A DNA stretch of 64,000 bases from Allobosea sp. CRIB-10 (GTDB lineage Bacteria; Pseudomonadota; Alphaproteobacteria; Rhizobiales; Beijerinckiaceae): positions 1 to 64,000 of the forward strand of contig NZ_FOKP01000006.1 in NCBI RefSeq assembly GCF_900112185.1, given 5' to 3'. Made by a program: the position numbers and the translations under genes. This document shows, piece after piece, positions 8,510 through 16,855 of this stretch. Position 1 is the first letter of the stretch. Each line of letters starts with the position of its first letter. The notes beneath the pieces are model-generated. The model saw nothing but the letters and a program-made list of their open reading frames with translations. It was not told the origin of the DNA and searched no databases.

Positions 8510-9100
8510 ATGCTCGACCTCGACGTCATCGACGATCCCGCCCGCGCCGCTGTGGCGCTCGACCCGGTGAAGCGGCGGATTCTGGCCGAACTCTCCGAGC
8601 CTGCCTCGGCGGCGGCTCTTGCAAGTCGCGTCGGGCTGACCCGGCAGAAGGTCAACTACCATTTGCGGGCGCTCGAGGAGCACCAGCTGGTTGCGCCGGC
8701 GGGCGAGCGGCACTGGGGCGGGCTGACCGAGCGCTTGCTGGTGGCGAGCGCCGCCTCCTTCGTCGTCTCGCCGGCAGCGCTGGGCTCGCTCGGCGCCGAT
8801 CCCGAGCGCAACCGCGACCGGCTCTCGGCGAGCTATCTGATCGCGCTCGCGGCCAGGGTCGTGCGCGAGGTCGGTACGCTCTGGAATGAGGCGCGCCGGC
8901 AGGAGAAGCGGCTGGCGACATTGTCGCTCGACAGCGTCATCCGCTTCCGCTCGGCGGCCGAGCGCGCCGCCTTCACCCGCGAGCTGAGCGAGGCCGTAGC
9001 CGGGCTCGCCGCCCGCTATCACGACGAGAGCGTCCCTGGCGGACGCTCGCATCGCCTCGTGGTCTGCGCCTACCCGGCGCCCGAGGCGACCCATTCCTGA
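8510..9100 (+). CDS. ArsR family transcriptional regulator
   Basis: A 196-residue winged-helix repressor. The N-terminal 95 residues carry the ArsR fold: LDPVKRRILAEL, SAAALASRVGLTRQKVNYHLRALEEHQLV as recognition helix, and a short wing. The C-terminal 100 residues are a helical extension lacking the metal-binding cysteine pairs of ArsR/SmtB sensors, so it probably responds to an organic ligand or to its neighbour. It is followed after 13 bp by an SRPBCC (AHSA1) gene. ArsR-SRPBCC pairs are a recurrent arrangement in which both are co-transcribed and autoregulated. The operator palindrome at 8473-8498 lies just upstream. Confidence 0.92.
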   Translation: MLDLDVIDDPARAAVALDPVKRRILAELSEPASAAALASRVGLTRQKVNYHLRALEEHQLVAPAGERHWGGLTERLLVASAASFVVSPAALGSLGADPERNRDRLSASYLIALAARVVREVGTLWNEARRQEKRLATLSLDSVIRFRSAAERAAFTRELSEAVAGLAARYHDESVPGGRSHRLVVCAYPAPEATHS

Positions 9101-9113
9101 AAGGATCAGAAAC

Positions 9114-9908
9114 ATGCCGATCAAGAAGGATGGAACCGGCAAGCGTTGGGTCGAGATGGAAGTGCTGGTTCCCGGCACGCCCGAGCAGGTCTGGCAGGCG
9201 ATGGCGACCGGGCCGGGCTATTCCACTTGGTTCACGCGCACGACCATCGAGGGGCGAGTCGGCGGCAAGCTCAGCTTCAGCTTCGGGCCGGAGGTGAACT
9301 CGACCGGCGAGATCAACCTCTGGGAGCCGCCGCACCGCTTCGGCTACACCGAGTACGAATGGGGCGAGAAGGCCCCGCCGATCGCGACCGAGATCACGAT
9401 CACCAGCCGCTCCGGCGACCAGTGCCTGGTCAGAATGGTGCATTCCCTATTCGCCTCCAGCGACGACTGGGACGATCAGATGGAGGGGTTCGAGCGCGGC
9501 TGGCACGGCTTCTTCGCGGTGCTGCGGCTCTATCTCACCCATTTCGCCGGGAAGAAGGGGGCCTGCTTCCAGGCGATGCAAGCGACAGAAGGCGAGCATC
9601 TTTCCGTCTGGAAGCGGTTGACCGAGACGCTCGGCTTGTCCGGCGCCAATGTCGGCGAGCGGCGCGAATTGCCTTTGGAGCCGCAAGCCTTCGCCGGAAC
9701 GGTCGAGCAGACCGAGCAGAACCGCAAGCAGCGCCATGTCCTGCTGCGCTCAGATGACGGCGTCGCGCTGATCGGCAGCTACGGGATAGGCGACAAGGTC
9801 AATCTCAGCGTCTGCCTGTTCTTCTATGGCGAGGATGCCGACAGGCGCGCGGCCGAGAGCGAGCCGAGATGGCAGGACTGGCTCAAGGAGAATTTTGCCG
9901 CCGGCTGA
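9114..9908 (+). CDS. SRPBCC (AHSA1-like) domain protein
   Basis: A 264-residue START-superfamily protein. The first 150 residues hold the AHSA1/SRPBCC fold: VEMEVLVPGTPEQVWQAMATGP (first strand and helix), YSTWFTRTTIEGRVGGKLSF, the loop with WEPPHRFGYTEYEW, and the long C-terminal helix MEGFERGWHGFFAVLRLYL. An additional segment of about 100 residues after position 155 is not part of the minimal fold and may be a second, degenerate SRPBCC-like or lid domain. An AAGGATC sequence precedes the start. It is co-transcribed with the ArsR gene. The hydrophobic cavity suggests binding of a small lipophilic compound, which is inference. Confidence 0.85.
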   Translation: MPIKKDGTGKRWVEMEVLVPGTPEQVWQAMATGPGYSTWFTRTTIEGRVGGKLSFSFGPEVNSTGEINLWEPPHRFGYTEYEWGEKAPPIATEITITSRSGDQCLVRMVHSLFASSDDWDDQMEGFERGWHGFFAVLRLYLTHFAGKKGACFQAMQATEGEHLSVWKRLTETLGLSGANVGERRELPLEPQAFAGTVEQTEQNRKQRHVLLRSDDGVALIGSYGIGDKVNLSVCLFFYGEDADRRAAESEPRWQDWLKENFAAG

Positions 9909-9916
9909 TCGCCCGT

Positions 9917-10786
9917 CTAGCCGCGCTGGGCGAGCAGCCAGGCCCGGACCAGCGCGGTCTGCTCGGCATGTCGCGGCCTGCGGGCGCTGACCACGTAGAA
10001 ATCGAGGCCGCCGCGCATGCTCGCCGTCGTCGCCAGGGCGAGGCGTCCGGCGGCGAGGTCGGGCTCGGCCAGGAAGCGGCTGGCGAGTGCGACGCCTTGG
10101 CCGGCGATCGCCGCGTCGATCGCCAGCGCAGTTTGGTTGAAGCGCGTGCTGCGGATCGCCAGCGGCATGGATCGCCCGAGCGCACGCTCAAAGAATTCCG
10201 GCCAGAGATCGTGCCCATCGCGCAGCAGCGGCAGGCTCGCCAGTGAGTCCTCGTCAGGGCACCTGGCCGGCTGGCAGATTGCGACGATGTCGTGCTCGAA
10301 CAGGAGGTCCGCAGTCAGGCCGGGGCCGAAGGGCGGGCGACCCTGGCGGATCGCGATGTCGACGCCATCGGACTGGAAGTTTGCCAGCGCGTCGCTGGCG
10401 AGGATGCTGAGTTCGAGCTGCGGATGTGCGCCGGTAAACTCGGGCAGGCGCGGCACAAGCCATTTCGCCGCGATACTCGGCGTCGCACTGATCGTCAGTC
10501 GCAGCGGTTGAGGGCGTAGATTATCGGTCGCCTCGGCCAGCAGGGCGAAGGCGCGGGCGACATGGGTCGCATAGCTGCGCCCGGCACTGGTCAGCGCGAG
10601 CAGGCGCGGCTGGCGCTCGAACAATTTCAGCCGCAGCTCGCTTTCGAGGCCGCGGACATGCTGGGCGACGGCGCCTTGGGTGACGCCGAGCTCATCGGCG
10701 GCAGCACGGAAATTGAGATGCCGCGCCGCCGCTTCGAAGGCGCGTAGCGCATTGAGCGAAGGCAGGCGCTGCTGCTGTTCTGTCAT
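9917..10786 (-). CDS. LysR family transcriptional regulator, GcvA-like
   Basis: A 289-residue LysR regulator. The N-terminal wHTH starts LPSLNALRAFEAAARHLNFRAAADELGVTQ with GAVAQHVRGLESEL as recognition helix, the subclass pattern of GcvA/AmpR-like regulators (LNALRAFEAAARH). The effector domain (about residues 90-285) begins LRLTISATPSIAAKWLVPRL and includes GVDIAIRQG and the AAIAGQGVALASRFLAE segment typical of this subgroup. It is divergent from an SDR gene that begins about 130 bp away, and that gene is its likely target. The effector is unknown. The C-terminus ends 9 bp from the convergent SRPBCC gene. Confidence 0.93.
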   Translation of the reverse strand: MTEQQQRLPSLNALRAFEAAARHLNFRAAADELGVTQGAVAQHVRGLESELRLKLFERQPRLLALTSAGRSYATHVARAFALLAEATDNLRPQPLRLTISATPSIAAKWLVPRLPEFTGAHPQLELSILASDALANFQSDGVDIAIRQGRPPFGPGLTADLLFEHDIVAICQPARCPDEDSLASLPLLRDGHDLWPEFFERALGRSMPLAIRSTRFNQTALAIDAAIAGQGVALASRFLAEPDLAAGRLALATTASMRGGLDFYVVSARRPRHAEQTALVRAWLLAQRG

Positions 10787-10916
10787 GCAGTAGTTTTTCT
10801 ATCGATATGACGCTGGCCAACTCGCTGGCGAGTCTATGCTGAGAATGCGAGAAAGGCGAGAATGAGCGTCGCTGCTTGCAGTGCATGCGTACCTTGGCAA
10901 GAAGATGGAGCGTCCC

Positions 10917-11621
10917 ATGGCAGGAGAAAAAGTCGCGGTTGTTACCGCTGGCGGCAGCGGCATGGGCGCGGCCGCGGCGAAGCGGCTGGCGCAGGATGGC
11001 TTCAAGCTCGCGATCCTGTCCTCCTCCGGCAAGGGCGAGGCCCTGGCCAAGGAGCTCGGCGGCTTCGGCGTCACCGGCTCGAACCAGTCGAACGACGACC
11101 TGAAGCGCCTGGTCGATACGACCCTGGAGCGCTTCGGCCGCATCGACGTGCTGGTCAACAGCGCCGGGCACGGCCCGCGCGCGCCGATCACCGAGATCAC
11201 CGACGAGCAATGGCATGCCGGGCTCGACGTCTATCTGATGAACGTGATCCGGCCGACGCGGCTGGTCGCGCCGGTGATGGCGGCGCAGAAGTCGGGTGCG
11301 ATCATCAACATCTCGACCGCCTGGGCCTTCGAGCCTGCCGCCAATTTCCCGACCTCGGCGGTGTTCCGCGCCGGGCTCGCCGCCTACACCAAGCTTTTCG
11401 CCGACCAGTATGCGGCGCAGAACGTGCGGATGAACAATGTCCTGCCCGGCTGGATCGACTCGCTGCCGCAGACCGATGAACGCCGCGCCGGGGTGCCGAT
11501 GCAGCGCTACGGTACCAGCGAGGAGATCGCCGCGACGATCGCCTTCCTCGCCTCGGACGGCGCCGGCTACATCACCGGCCAGAACCTGCGCGTCGATGGC
11601 GGCTTGATGCGCTCGCTGTAG
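10917..11621 (+). CDS. SDR family protein with substituted catalytic residues
   Basis: A 234-residue short-chain dehydrogenase/reductase. The cofactor region is present as [18 protein letters not shown] (TGxxxGxG type) and the NSAG motif at 81-84, and the C-terminal [19 protein letters not shown] is typical. The active-site segment is unusual. Aligned by exact spacing with FabG-type SDRs, catalytic Ser becomes T134, Tyr becomes S147 and Lys becomes R151 (motif TSAVFRAGL in place of NYAAAKAGL). The ATG at 10917 has GGAG six bases upstream. Earlier ATGs at 10881 and 10905 lack this. It lies divergent from LysR and 43 bp before tam. It may be a non-enzymatic or altered-chemistry SDR. I recall similar annotated SDRs, so it is probably a conserved subgroup rather than a sequencing error. 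Confidence 0.88.
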   Translation: MAGEKVAVVTAGGSGMGAAAAKRLAQDGFKLAILSSSGKGEALAKELGGFGVTGSNQSNDDLKRLVDTTLERFGRIDVLVNSAGHGPRAPITEITDEQWHAGLDVYLMNVIRPTRLVAPVMAAQKSGAIINISTAWAFEPAANFPTSAVFRAGLAAYTKLFADQYAAQNVRMNNVLPGWIDSLPQTDERRAGVPMQRYGTSEEIAATIAFLASDGAGYITGQNLRVDGGLMRSL

Positions 11622-11664
11622 AGGCGTACGCCGTCGCTCCGATTGCAGAAGCGGAGCAGGCGCG

Positions 11665-12447
11665 ATGACGGGTAAGGTCGACTGGGATGCGAACCAGTAT
11701 CTGCGCTTCGAGGACGAGCGGACGCGGCCGCCGCTCGACCTGATCCAGCGCGTGCGCCTCAACGACCCGCAACGCTGCATCGATCTCGGCTGCGGGCCGG
11801 GCAACAGCACCGAGCTGGTCGCCGCCCGCTTTCCGGGCGCGGCCGTGGAAGGGCTCGATTCGTCGCCGGATATGCTGGAGAAGGCCCGCAAGCGCCTGCC
11901 GCAGCTCTCCTTCACTTTGGCCGACCTGGGAAGCTGGTCGGCGGATGGCCGCTACGACCTGATCTTCGCCAATGCGGCGCTGCAATGGATTCCCGATCAT
12001 CCCGCTTTGTTCGCGCGCCTGGCGCGGTCATTGGCGCCGGGCGGGGTGCTCGCCGTGCAGATGCCGAACAACCTCAGCGAGCCCTCGCATGTCTCGATGG
12101 ACGAGGCGGCGGCCGAGGGGCCGTGGGCCGGGCGCCTCGCCAATGCGCGGGGCTCGAAAGCTGTGATCGGCTCGTTCTCGGATTACCGGCGCTGGCTGAT
12201 GGAAGCCGGCTGCCAGGTCGACATCTGGCAGACGACCTATGTCCATGCGCTCGCCGGCCATGACGCGATCGTCGAATGGTTCAAGAGCACGGGCCTGAAA
12301 CCCTATATCGACCCGCTGCCGGCCGGGGAGCGCGAGGCGTTCCTCGCCCTCTATCGCGAGAAGATCGCCGCGGCCTATCCGGTCGAGCCGGACGGCAAGG
12401 TGCTGCTGCGCTTCCCGCGTTTGTTCATCCTCGCGACCCGGGCATAA
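11665..12447 (+). CDS. tam: Trans-aconitate 2-methyltransferase
   Basis: A 260-residue SAM-dependent methyltransferase matching Tam, which methylates trans-aconitate, a spontaneous inhibitory isomer of cis-aconitate. Seen are the N-terminal signature [21 protein letters not shown] motif [15 protein letters not shown], the acidic end of strand 2 [11 protein letters not shown], motif II-like [28 protein letters not shown], and the conserved [10 protein letters not shown]. The C-terminal [17 protein letters not shown] and the final [12 protein letters not shown] are diagnostic of Tam over generic methyltransferases. Length equals the family norm of about 255-260. It follows the SDR gene after 43 bp, possibly by chance. 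Confidence 0.92.
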   Translation: MTGKVDWDANQYLRFEDERTRPPLDLIQRVRLNDPQRCIDLGCGPGNSTELVAARFPGAAVEGLDSSPDMLEKARKRLPQLSFTLADLGSWSADGRYDLIFANAALQWIPDHPALFARLARSLAPGGVLAVQMPNNLSEPSHVSMDEAAAEGPWAGRLANARGSKAVIGSFSDYRRWLMEAGCQVDIWQTTYVHALAGHDAIVEWFKSTGLKPYIDPLPAGEREAFLALYREKIAAAYPVEPDGKVLLRFPRLFILATRA

Positions 12448-12455
12448 CCCGGCTG

Positions 12456-14099
12456 TCAGTGCGATCCGGCCTTCGTCTCGGCGAGCACGTCGTGCAGGAC
12501 GAGTTCGTGCGCCAGCGCGTTGAAGGTCGTATCGTCGATCTCGCCGCTCCTGAGCAGGCCGCGCAGCGCCTCGCGCTCCGCCGCCAGCGCGGTTTGCCGC
12601 AAGGTGCTTTCGGACCGCTGTAACGCGACTGCCTCTTCGCGCGGCGTCTGGCCGTCGTCGAGCAGAGCAAGGCGCCGCCGGTAGGTCGCGATCAGGCCTT
12701 CCGCCACCGCCTGGTCGACGGTCGCGGCGCCGTCGGTGCCGCCCCGATGGGCGACGCCTTCCAGTCGGGCGATCGCCGCCTCGGTGGCAGCGATCCGGGC
12801 GCGCCTCATCTCCGTGGCGTGGATAGCGCCATGGCTCACGGCCAGTCCGTTCACGATCGGCGGCAGGCCGAGGCTGGCGATCGCCAGCCAGAGCAGGATC
12901 ACGCCAGCGGCCAGGAAAATTGCGGCATCGCGGCCGGGAAAGGGCGAGCCGTCGAGCCCCAGCACCGGGAACGACAGCACGCCGGCGAGCGTCACCGCGC
13001 CGCGCACGCCGGCGACCGAACCGGCCAGCCGGGTGCGCAGCGTGGTGTGAAACTGCTCCAGGCGAAGGAGCCGGCTGACGACGCGGCTCAGCGCGATGGC
13101 GACGGTTATCCAGACAAAGCGCAGCAGGATCAGGCAGAGTGTCAGCGCGACGATGATGCCGAGCGGCTGCCAAAGCCAATGAGTGTCGATGAGCGCCGGC
13201 GGAACGGTGCGGATGATCGCCGGCAGTTGCAGACCGAGCAGGACGAAGAGCGTGCCGTTCAGGAGGAAGGCCAGCATCGTCCAGAAGGAATGGGCGAGCA
13301 TATAGGCGGAAACGCTGAGCTGGTTGGCCGTGCGCGTGCGCCCGACGCTGAGTCCGGCGACGACGGCGGCGAGCACGCCTGAGGCATGGACGGCCTCCGC
13401 CGCGAGGAAGGCTGCGAAGGGCAGGAACATGATGACCAGCACCTGCGCTTCCGGCGCGATCCGGTCGAATTTCGCCAGCAGCTTCAGCACCCAGGAGACG
13501 ACGACGACCGCGAGCAGGCCTGCGGCGATGCCGCCGGCGACGGCGAGTAGGAAAGCCAGCGAGGCCTGCCAGAGCGAGAAGCTGCCGGTCAGGGCAGCCG
13601 CGGTGGCGAAGCGGAAGATCACAAGGCCCGACGCGTCGTTGAGCAGCGATTCCCCTTCGAGAATGTGCATCAGGTTCTTCGGCACGGTCTCCTTGTCGAC
13701 GATGGCGGATACGGCGACCGCATCGGTCGGCGAGAGCACGGCAGCGAGCGCGAAGGCGACTGGCAACGGCATGGACGGCACCAGCCAGTGCAGGGCAAGG
13801 CCACCGAACAATGTGGTGAAGAACACCAGCCCGACGGCGAGCGACAGGATCGGCCGCAGCAGCTTGCGATATTCGCGCTTCGGCGCCTCCCAGGCATCGG
13901 CGAAGAGCAGCGGCGCGATGAAGAGCAGGAGGAAGAGCTCCGGATCGATCCTGGGATGGAAGCCGGCTGTCGGCCAGGCAAGCGCTGCGCCGAGGCCGAT
14001 CTGGATGATCGGCAGCGGGACGATCCTGAACAGCCGGGTCAGCGGCTGCGAAGCCACCACGGCTATGACCAGGATCAGGATGAAGGTGAAAGTCTGCAT
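12456..14099 (-). CDS. CPA1-type Na+/H+ antiporter
   Basis: A 547-residue inner-membrane cation/proton antiporter of the CPA1 family (YjcE/NhaP-like). The first 410 residues contain about 12 hydrophobic segments. The core motif with SPTDAVAVSAIVDKETVP carries the functional aspartate, followed by MHILEGESLLNDASGLV, the second signature of bacterial Na+/H+ exchangers. The segment SVAGVRGAVTLAGVLSFP is the conserved arginine-containing helix. The last 130 residues are a cytoplasmic helical regulatory tail rich in Arg, Glu and Ala. The start is ATG 14099. The gene is isolated, and its stop is 9 bp from the convergent tam stop. It probably contributes to pH and sodium homeostasis. Confidence 0.92.
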   Translation of the reverse strand: MQTFTFILILVIAVVASQPLTRLFRIVPLPIIQIGLGAALAWPTAGFHPRIDPELFLLLFIAPLLFADAWEAPKREYRKLLRPILSLAVGLVFFTTLFGGLALHWLVPSMPLPVAFALAAVLSPTDAVAVSAIVDKETVPKNLMHILEGESLLNDASGLVIFRFATAAALTGSFSLWQASLAFLLAVAGGIAAGLLAVVVVSWVLKLLAKFDRIAPEAQVLVIMFLPFAAFLAAEAVHASGVLAAVVAGLSVGRTRTANQLSVSAYMLAHSFWTMLAFLLNGTLFVLLGLQLPAIIRTVPPALIDTHWLWQPLGIIVALTLCLILLRFVWITVAIALSRVVSRLLRLEQFHTTLRTRLAGSVAGVRGAVTLAGVLSFPVLGLDGSPFPGRDAAIFLAAGVILLWLAIASLGLPPIVNGLAVSHGAIHATEMRRARIAATEAAIARLEGVAHRGGTDGAATVDQAVAEGLIATYRRRLALLDDGQTPREEAVALQRSESTLRQTALAAEREALRGLLRSGEIDDTTFNALAHELVLHDVLAETKAGSH

Positions 14100-14193
14100 G
14101 GACTGCGCGGCCGGCCCGGCTGAATGAGATTGGCTGCAAAGTTAGCGCGCCGGCTTTCGGAGAGCCAATGTCTGCGGCTTCCGGCAGGATCTA

Positions 14194-14291
14194 AAGCAAT
14201 TCCGTGTTTCTCCGAATCACGGAAATGCTCTAGACCCTTGTTTTATCGCATTTTCTTCACGCGAACCGGTATCCACTTCGCTCGAAAATGC
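14194..14291. repeat. Rhizobial-type intergenic repeat with two hairpins
   Basis: Two adjoining imperfect dyads. The first pairs TTCCGTG (14200-14206) with CACGGAA (14218-14224), flanked by AGCA/TGCT. The second is bounded by GCATTTTC (14248-14255) and GAAAATGC (14284-14291) around a conserved-looking CACGCGAACCGG centre. I recall this two-part element as frequent between genes in Hyphomicrobiales genomes. It lies between two genes transcribed leftward and could act at RNA level in the 5' leader of the antiporter, or simply be a dispersed repeat. Confidence 0.65.
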
Positions 14292-14292
14292 G

Positions 14293-15618
14293 CTAAGCTG
14301 AGCGAAGTTCGCAAGCCAGCAGTCGGGCCAGCCTCTCGGCTCGCTTGCGGATATCGGGGATTGCCGTCACTTCCCAGTGCAGCCCTCGTGTGAGCGGACC
14401 GAGCGCAAAAAGCTGCTGCGAAGGGCCGCCTTGTTTGTCGAGCACGCGCCCATCCTCGTCAACGTCGAGCGCGAGGCCAAACCGGTCCGGGCGCGCCAAT
14501 CCGCTTCCCGCCAGTGCCGCTAACAGGCCTGCATCAGGGGCGATGTCGTTGCGCGGTCCCCGACAATCGATTGCTCGGTCGAAGCGCATGAGCGAGCCGG
14601 ACGGCGCGGCCTTGGTCACGATCGTGGCCTCGACATGGTCAGCGGTCGGCGCAAGCGCTGCAAGGCGGCCCTTGATGACGGTGAGACCGCCTGCTGCGAG
14701 ACATTTTTCGATGACGGTGCCGGTTTCCGGCGCGGTCCGGTGGCGATGGGTGTCCCACCACGGACGCAGGTGGCGCAGAAAGCGCCGTTGCTGGGCCTCG
14801 CTCAGCCCGTGCCACATCTCCGCATTGTGCGGCCGCAGCGCCAACATCACCGTATTCCAGTGCGTGCCGTCGCGGACGAGCCGACGGAAGGCTGAGAGTC
14901 GGCTCGAAAGCTCGCCTTCCAACAAAGCGGCTGGCAGTGCGAACGGCTCCGTCCTCGGATGATGAGGCGGATGCGCGCGCGGCAGCAGGCCGCGTCGGGA
15001 CATGGCGAGGATTCGGCCGCGATGGCCGCGATTGGCCAGCGCGACGACGACATCGATCATCGTCAGCCCGGTCCCGATCAGGAGCAAGTCGGCCGATGGC
15101 GGCAACCCGGCAATGGCGGCGTCGCGCCACGGATCGCCTTGATAGGCGCCTCGAGTCGAGGACGGCGGACGGTGACCGGTTGCAAGAACCACGCGATGGG
15201 CAGTCAGGCTGGTCGAATCGGCCAGCTGCAGCGTCATCGCTTTTCCATTCGACGCCAGCGTCGTCACCTCGCCACGGAGGAGCACGAGCCTGCCCTCGCT
15301 GGCCATGACGGCCTGCTGCAGTTCTGCAGCAAGGTAGCGGCCATAATGTCGTCGCTCGATAAAGTCGTGGGTGCCGTCCGGCAGCCAGCGAACGAAGTGC
15401 CCGGGGTCGTCCGGCCAGGCGCTCATGTCACCGATGCGGGTGTTGAGCAGATGGCCTGCAAAACCGTCGGCATAGGCGACGCCCTGGCCGAAAGCGGAGC
15501 CACGCTCAATCAGGGCGATACGCAGCCGATCCGAACCCTGGCGCATCAGGTGGAGCGCCAGCAAGGTGCCGCTGGCGCCGCCACCGATGATGGCGATATC
15601 GAAGGCCTGATCGATCAC
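14293..15618 (-). CDS. FAD/NAD(P)-binding oxidoreductase
   Basis: A 441-residue flavoprotein of the FAD-NAD(P)-binding family (PF13454 type, also called hydroxyacylglutathione-like or HdrA-like oxidoreductase in annotations). The N-terminal Rossmann loop is FDIAIIGGGASGTLLALHLM with a following acidic residue ALIERGSAFGQGVAY. GQGVAYA and HLLNTRIGDMSAWPDDPGHFVRW are the family's most diagnostic parts. A second GxG loop, LLIGTGLTMIDVVVALANRG, binds NAD(P)H. The C-terminus has AIDCRGPRNDI and LFALGPLTRGLHWEVTAIPDIRKRA. The substrate is unknown, and relatives are often linked to siderophore or nitrogen metabolism. It is a single gene followed by the repeat at 14194-14291. Confidence 0.88.
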   Translation of the reverse strand: MIDQAFDIAIIGGGASGTLLALHLMRQGSDRLRIALIERGSAFGQGVAYADGFAGHLLNTRIGDMSAWPDDPGHFVRWLPDGTHDFIERRHYGRYLAAELQQAVMASEGRLVLLRGEVTTLASNGKAMTLQLADSTSLTAHRVVLATGHRPPSSTRGAYQGDPWRDAAIAGLPPSADLLLIGTGLTMIDVVVALANRGHRGRILAMSRRGLLPRAHPPHHPRTEPFALPAALLEGELSSRLSAFRRLVRDGTHWNTVMLALRPHNAEMWHGLSEAQQRRFLRHLRPWWDTHRHRTAPETGTVIEKCLAAGGLTVIKGRLAALAPTADHVEATIVTKAAPSGSLMRFDRAIDCRGPRNDIAPDAGLLAALAGSGLARPDRFGLALDVDEDGRVLDKQGGPSQQLFALGPLTRGLHWEVTAIPDIRKRAERLARLLACELRSA

Positions 15619-15886
15619 GCGCGATCACAGTCCGGACCTGCCGAGGCTGCACGCCTCAGGCCGGGATGAAGGCGCTGCTGTTGCAGCTCGTGATCATGCG
15701 CTGTGATACGGTGGTCATCGGTCATCACGCGATGGGCTATCACTTCGGCAGCTGGCGCGTCCAGAGCTGAGCTGGTTGGTCACGACGCCGAACCGAGTCC
15801 GCTGATCGTTCTTGGCGAAGGCCGGGCGCTTCCCCTCCAGCCTTCGGAAGGGAGCGGCCCGTCGTTCAATAGGGCTGGGAAGGGCT
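15619..15886. other. Intergenic region without recognisable gene
   Basis: The 268 bp between the flavoprotein start and the BKACE stop contain no credible ORF on either strand; the short reading frames present have random composition. An imperfect GC-rich hairpin lies near 15824-15860 and could terminate the leftward BKACE transcript, though no clear U-run follows. The stretch near 15690-15735 repeats TGATCA/GGTCATC-like words but shows no perfect palindrome. Confidence 0.5.
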
Positions 15887-16819
15887 CTAGAACGCGACCT
15901 TGTCGGCGCCCTTGAGCTGCAGCTGCTCGCGGGCATCGTCGGGCGTCGCGATCTTCAGGCCGAGGCCCTCGATGATCTTGCGCGCGGCGCGGACCTGGTC
16001 GGCGTTCGACTTGGCGAGCTGGCCGGGGCCGAGCCAGAGCGAGTCTTCCAGGCCGACGCGCAGGTTTCCGCCCATCGCGACCGCCATCGCTGCGATCGGC
16101 AGCTGGTGGCGGCCGGCGCCGAGCACCGACCAGTGATAGTCGTCGCCGAAGAGCCGGTCGGCCGTGCGCTTCATATGGGCGACGTCCTCGGGATGCGGGC
16201 CGATGCCACCGAGCAGGCCGAAGACCGACTGGACGAAGAAGGGCGGCTTCACCAGCCCGCGATCGACGAAATGGGCCAGCGTGTAGAGATGGCCGATGTC
16301 GTAGCACTCGATCTCGAAGCGGGTGCCGTTCTCCGCGCAGGTCGTCAGGATGTTCTCGATGTCCTTGAAGGTGTTCTTGAAGACGCGGTCATTCGAGCCC
16401 TCGAGATACGGGCGTTCCCAGTCGTGCTTGAACTCCTTGAAGCGGTTCAGCATCGGGTAGAGCCCGAAATTCATGGAGCCCATGTTGAGCGAGGCGACCT
16501 CGGGCTTGAAATGGGCGCAGGGCTTGAGGCGCTCCTCGACCAGCATGGTCGGGGCGCCGCCGGTGGTGATGTTGATGACGCAGTTCGAGCGCTGCTTGAT
16601 CACCTTGAGGAAGGGCTCGAAGGCCTCCGGCGACTGGTCGGGCTGGCCGGTCTTGGGATTGCGGGCATGGACATGGACCAGCGCCGCGCCGGCCTCAGCC
16701 GCGCCGACCGCAGCGTCGATGATCTCGTCGGGCGTCACCGGTAGATAGGGCGACATCGAGGGTGTGTGGATCGCGCCGGTGACGGCGCAGGTGATGATGA
16801 CTTTGCGGTTCTTGGCCAT
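15887..16819 (-). CDS. BKACE family beta-keto acid cleavage enzyme (DUF849)
   Basis: A 310-residue TIM-barrel enzyme of the BKACE (beta-keto acid cleavage enzyme, 3-keto-5-aminohexanoate cleavage protein, Kce) family. Members use Zn2+ to condense a beta-keto acid with acetyl-CoA, giving acetoacetate and an acyl-CoA. Seen motifs are VIITCAVTGAIHTPSMSPYLPVTPDEI, ALVHVHARNPKTG with the metal-binding HxH, NITTGG, LNMGSMNFG, FEIECYDIGHL with the metal-ligand Glu, and GIGPHPEDV. Its leftward operon includes a hydroxyacyl-CoA-dehydrogenase-like enzyme directly upstream (36 bp) and, beyond a repeat, a Liv-type transporter. The logical order is oxidation of a beta-hydroxy acid to a beta-keto acid followed by cleavage here. 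The natural keto acid is not identifiable from sequence alone. Confidence 0.93.
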   Translation of the reverse strand: MAKNRKVIITCAVTGAIHTPSMSPYLPVTPDEIIDAAVGAAEAGAALVHVHARNPKTGQPDQSPEAFEPFLKVIKQRSNCVINITTGGAPTMLVEERLKPCAHFKPEVASLNMGSMNFGLYPMLNRFKEFKHDWERPYLEGSNDRVFKNTFKDIENILTTCAENGTRFEIECYDIGHLYTLAHFVDRGLVKPPFFVQSVFGLLGGIGPHPEDVAHMKRTADRLFGDDYHWSVLGAGRHQLPIAAMAVAMGGNLRVGLEDSLWLGPGQLAKSNADQVRAARKIIEGLGLKIATPDDAREQLQLKGADKVAF

Positions 16820-16855
16820 GCGGTTAAGTCCTTCGCTGATCCCTAGTCCTGAAAC

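Noticed and set aside
12028..14139. 703-codon minus-strand ORF
   Set aside because: It overlaps the antiporter gene in another frame and runs into tam antisense; codon and residue composition are random, whereas the antiporter frame has all family motifs.
15715..15936. 73-codon minus-strand ORF overlapping the BKACE 3' end
   Set aside because: Ser/Arg-rich random sequence in another frame from the BKACE gene.
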